Shown: piece after piece, positions 3,991 to 5,647 of the stretch
How positions within the stretch are numbered: the stretch's first letter is position 1
Layout: the number at the start of each line of letters is the position of its first letter
Assembly (NCBI GenBank): GCA_964455685.1
Contig: CAYVZE010000120.1
Coordinates: forward strand, 1-5,647
From: ZC4RG30 sp964455685
GTDB taxonomy: Bacteria; Pseudomonadota; Gammaproteobacteria; Steroidobacterales; Steroidobacteraceae
DNA: 5,647 bases
Reading direction: 5' to 3'
Program-made: the position numbers and the translations under genes
The notes under the pieces: model-generated
Database searches by the model: none
What the model was told of the DNA's origin: nothing
The model's input: only the letters and a program-made list of their open reading frames with translations

Positions 3991-5647
3991 TCAGCTCACC
4001 TTCATTCCGGGCTTCACGCCCTCGTCGACGGTGAGCAGGAACACGCCGGCGCCGTCGCCGCTCTTGTCGCTGGCGCACAGCACCATGCCCTCGGATACGC
4101 CGAAGCGCATCTTGCGCGGCGCCAGGTTGGCGATCATCACCACGGTGCGGCCGACCAGGTCCTCGGGCTTGTAGTACGCGGCAATGCCGGAGAACACATT
4201 GCGCTGCTCGCTGCCCAGGTCGAGCTTGAGCTGCAGCAGCTTGTCCGAGCCCTCCACGCGCGAAGCCTCCAGCACCTTCGCGGCGCGCAGGTCGAGCCTG
4301 GCGAAGTCGTCGATCGTGATCGTGGCGGGGGCGGCGGCTGCTTCCATCTGGTCCTTCTTCTGCTGTTGGGGCGCAGTGGCGGGCTTTGCGGCCGGCTGCG
4401 CGGGTTGCTGGACGACGAGCTGCTTGACCACCTGCGGATCGAGGCGGGTGGCCAGCTGCGGGTACTTGCCGAGGCGGCTGCCGAGCAGGGGCGTGTCCAC
4501 GCCACTCCAGCTGGACAACGTGCCTGCGCCGAGCCACTGCTCGGCGCGCTCGCTGATGCCGGGCAGCACGGGGGTGAGCCAGGTCATCAGCACGCGGAAC
4601 AGGTTGATGCCCTGCGTGGCCACGGAACGCGCCTGCTCGAGGCGGGCCGGTTCCCTGGCCAGCACCCAGGGCTTGCTGGCATCCACGTACTGGTTGGCGC
4701 GGTCGGCCAGCTGCATGATCTCGCGTACGGCGGCGGCGTAGTCGCGGGATTCGAACAGGCCGGCGATGGCCTCCGACGCAGCAGTGAATTCCGCGTACAG
4801 CGCCGGCTCGGGCAGGGCCTCGGCCAGCGTGCCGCCGGCGCGCTCGATGAAGGGCGCGCAGCGGCTGGCGATGTTGACCAGCTTGCCTACCACGTCCGAA
4901 TTCACGCGGGCGGTGAAGTCGGCCAGCGAGAGGTCGATGTCATCCAGGCCCGGTCCCAGCTTGGCGGCGAAGTAGTAGCGCAGCGGGTCGGCCGGCAGCA
5001 GCTCCAGGTAGCGGCTGGCCAGGATGAAGGTGCCGCGCGACTTGGACATCTTCTGCCCGTCGACGGTGAGGAAACCGTGCACGTGCACGCCGGTGGGGCG
5101 GCGGTGGCCGGAGCCGTGCAGCACCGCCGGCCAGAACAGCGTGTGGAAGTAGCTGATGTCCTTGCCGATGAAGTGGTGCAGCTCGGTGGTGGCGCCGGCC
5201 TTCCAGTACGCATCGAAGTCCAGGCCGCGCTTCGCCGCCAGCGCCGCGAAGCTGCCCATGTAGCCGATGGGTGCGTCGAACCACACGTAGAAGTACTTGC
5301 CCGGCGCATCCGGGATCTCGAAACCGAAGTAGGGCGCATCGCGCGAGATGTCCCAGTCGGTGAGCCCGGCCTGGAACCACTCATCCAGCTTGGCGCGCAC
5401 GGCCGGCTGCAGGCCGCTGGCCTGGAGCCAGGCCTTCAGCTCATCGGTGTAGTCGCCGAGGCGGAAGAACAGGTGCTCGGACTCGCGCAGCACCGGCCTG
5501 GTGCCGGTGACGGTGGAGACGGCGTCCTTCAGGTCCGCCGGCGTGTAGGTGGCGCCGCAGTTCTCGCAGGAGTCGCCATACTGGTCGGGCGTGTTGCAGC
5601 GCGGGCAGGTGCCGCGCACGAAGCGGTCCGGCAGGAACATGCCGGCC
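3991..5647 (-). CDS. metG: Methionyl-tRNA synthetase, 5' end outside the window
   Basis: This cytoplasmic class I aminoacyl-tRNA synthetase charges tRNA-Met with methionine. The visible part is 551 residues, with numbering here from the Met at 5638-5640 (MFLPDRF), an internal residue: the frame stays open to the edge (Ala-Gly before it), and about 130 residues including the HIGH motif are missing. Seen in order are the zinc knuckle cysteines C12, C15, C25 and C28; catalytic-domain segments DISRDAPYFGFEIP (97-110) and WFDAPIGYMGSF (120-131); KMSKS (197-201), which binds ATP; the helical anticodon-binding domain (about 240-400); a Gln/Ala/Pro/Lys-rich linker (about 411-438); and a C-terminal EMAP/Trbp111-like tRNA-binding OB fold (about 442-549) that dimerises the E. 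coli enzyme. The tail VKPGMKVS is normal. It is probably the first visible gene of a metG-nth-DUF1841-DUF2905 operon, whose promoter lies beyond the right edge or further upstream. Confidence 0.97.
   Translation of the reverse strand, partial: AGMFLPDRFVRGTCPRCNTPDQYGDSCENCGATYTPADLKDAVSTVTGTRPVLRESEHLFFRLGDYTDELKAWLQASGLQPAVRAKLDEWFQAGLTDWDISRDAPYFGFEIPDAPGKYFYVWFDAPIGYMGSFAALAAKRGLDFDAYWKAGATTELHHFIGKDISYFHTLFWPAVLHGSGHRRPTGVHVHGFLTVDGQKMSKSRGTFILASRYLELLPADPLRYYFAAKLGPGLDDIDLSLADFTARVNSDVVGKLVNIASRCAPFIERAGGTLAEALPEPALYAEFTAASEAIAGLFESRDYAAAVREIMQLADRANQYVDASKPWVLAREPARLEQARSVATQGINLFRVLMTWLTPVLPGISERAEQWLGAGTLSSWSGVDTPLLGSRLGKYPQLATRLDPQVVKQLVVQQPAQPAAKPATAPQQQKKDQMEAAAAPATITIDDFARLDLRAAKVLEASRVEGSDKLLQLKLDLGSEQRNVFSGIAAYYKPEDLVGRTVVMIANLAPRKMRFGVSEGMVLCASDKSGDGAGVFLLTVDEGVKPGMKVS

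Noticed and set aside
2643..4034. A 463-codon open frame on the + strand opposite DUF2905, DUF1841 and nth
   Set aside because: It has the same His/Gln/Arg-rich antisense composition and overlaps three well-supported genes in full, including the nth catalytic and iron-sulfur motifs.
4184..4741. A 185-codon open frame on the + strand within metG
   Set aside because: It is Ser/Ala/Arg-rich with no recognisable domain and lies wholly opposite the metG anticodon-binding and linker coding sequence.
5641..5647. The Met at 5638-5640 as the true start of metG
   Set aside because: The frame stays open to the edge, the residue pair Ala-Gly precedes MFLPDRF as expected from internal MetG sequence, and the HIGH-bearing N-terminus would otherwise be missing.
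1..5647. A hidden new defence, mobile or CRISPR-like system
   Set aside because: Every gene falls in a housekeeping or widespread conserved family, gaps are short (at most 69 bases), and there are no direct-repeat arrays, transposase or integrase motifs, tRNA-like folds or composition breaks.

Overview
The window is a GC-rich (about two-thirds G+C by eye), densely packed chromosomal segment from a bacterium, most likely a gammaproteobacterium of the Xanthomonadales type (Lysobacter, Luteimonas, Stenotrophomonas and relatives). That placement rests on codon use dominated by G/C third positions, on E. coli-like Lpd, Nth and MetG proteins, and on the DUF1841 gene next to nth. It is an inference from pattern and memory, not from a search.

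Layout: two gene blocks converge near position 2650. On the + strand are the 3' end of lpdA (dihydrolipoyl dehydrogenase, 1-230), a 69-base gap with small hairpins and a strong ribosome binding site, then a two-gene ABC exporter of the NatA/NatB (YhaQ/COG1668-like) type. Its ATPase (300-1259) and permease (1256-2623) overlap by the four bases ATGA. On the - strand, read from right to left, are metG (methionyl-tRNA synthetase, 3991-5647, 5' end outside the window), nth (endonuclease III, 3336-3974), a DUF1841 protein (2883-3308) and a small two-helix DUF2905 membrane protein (2679-2879). These four are separated by 16, 27 and 3 bases, so they look like one transcription unit. The 55-base convergent spacer is almost entirely self-complementary and probably acts as a two-way transcript end, although it has no T-tract.

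Function: the region is ordinary housekeeping: central carbon metabolism, an exporter of unknown substrate, tRNA charging, base-excision repair, and two conserved proteins of unknown function. I see no phage, insertion sequence, CRISPR array, tRNA, rRNA or defence system, and no convincing new multi-gene system. The points most worth a second look are: three H-x3-H motifs (one of them HExxH) in the DUF1841 protein, which suggest a metal-binding helical protein; a possible internal translation start in metG that would release the C-terminal tRNA-binding domain; two mutually exclusive hairpins over the ribosome binding site of the ABC ATPase; and the hairpin-packed convergent junction.
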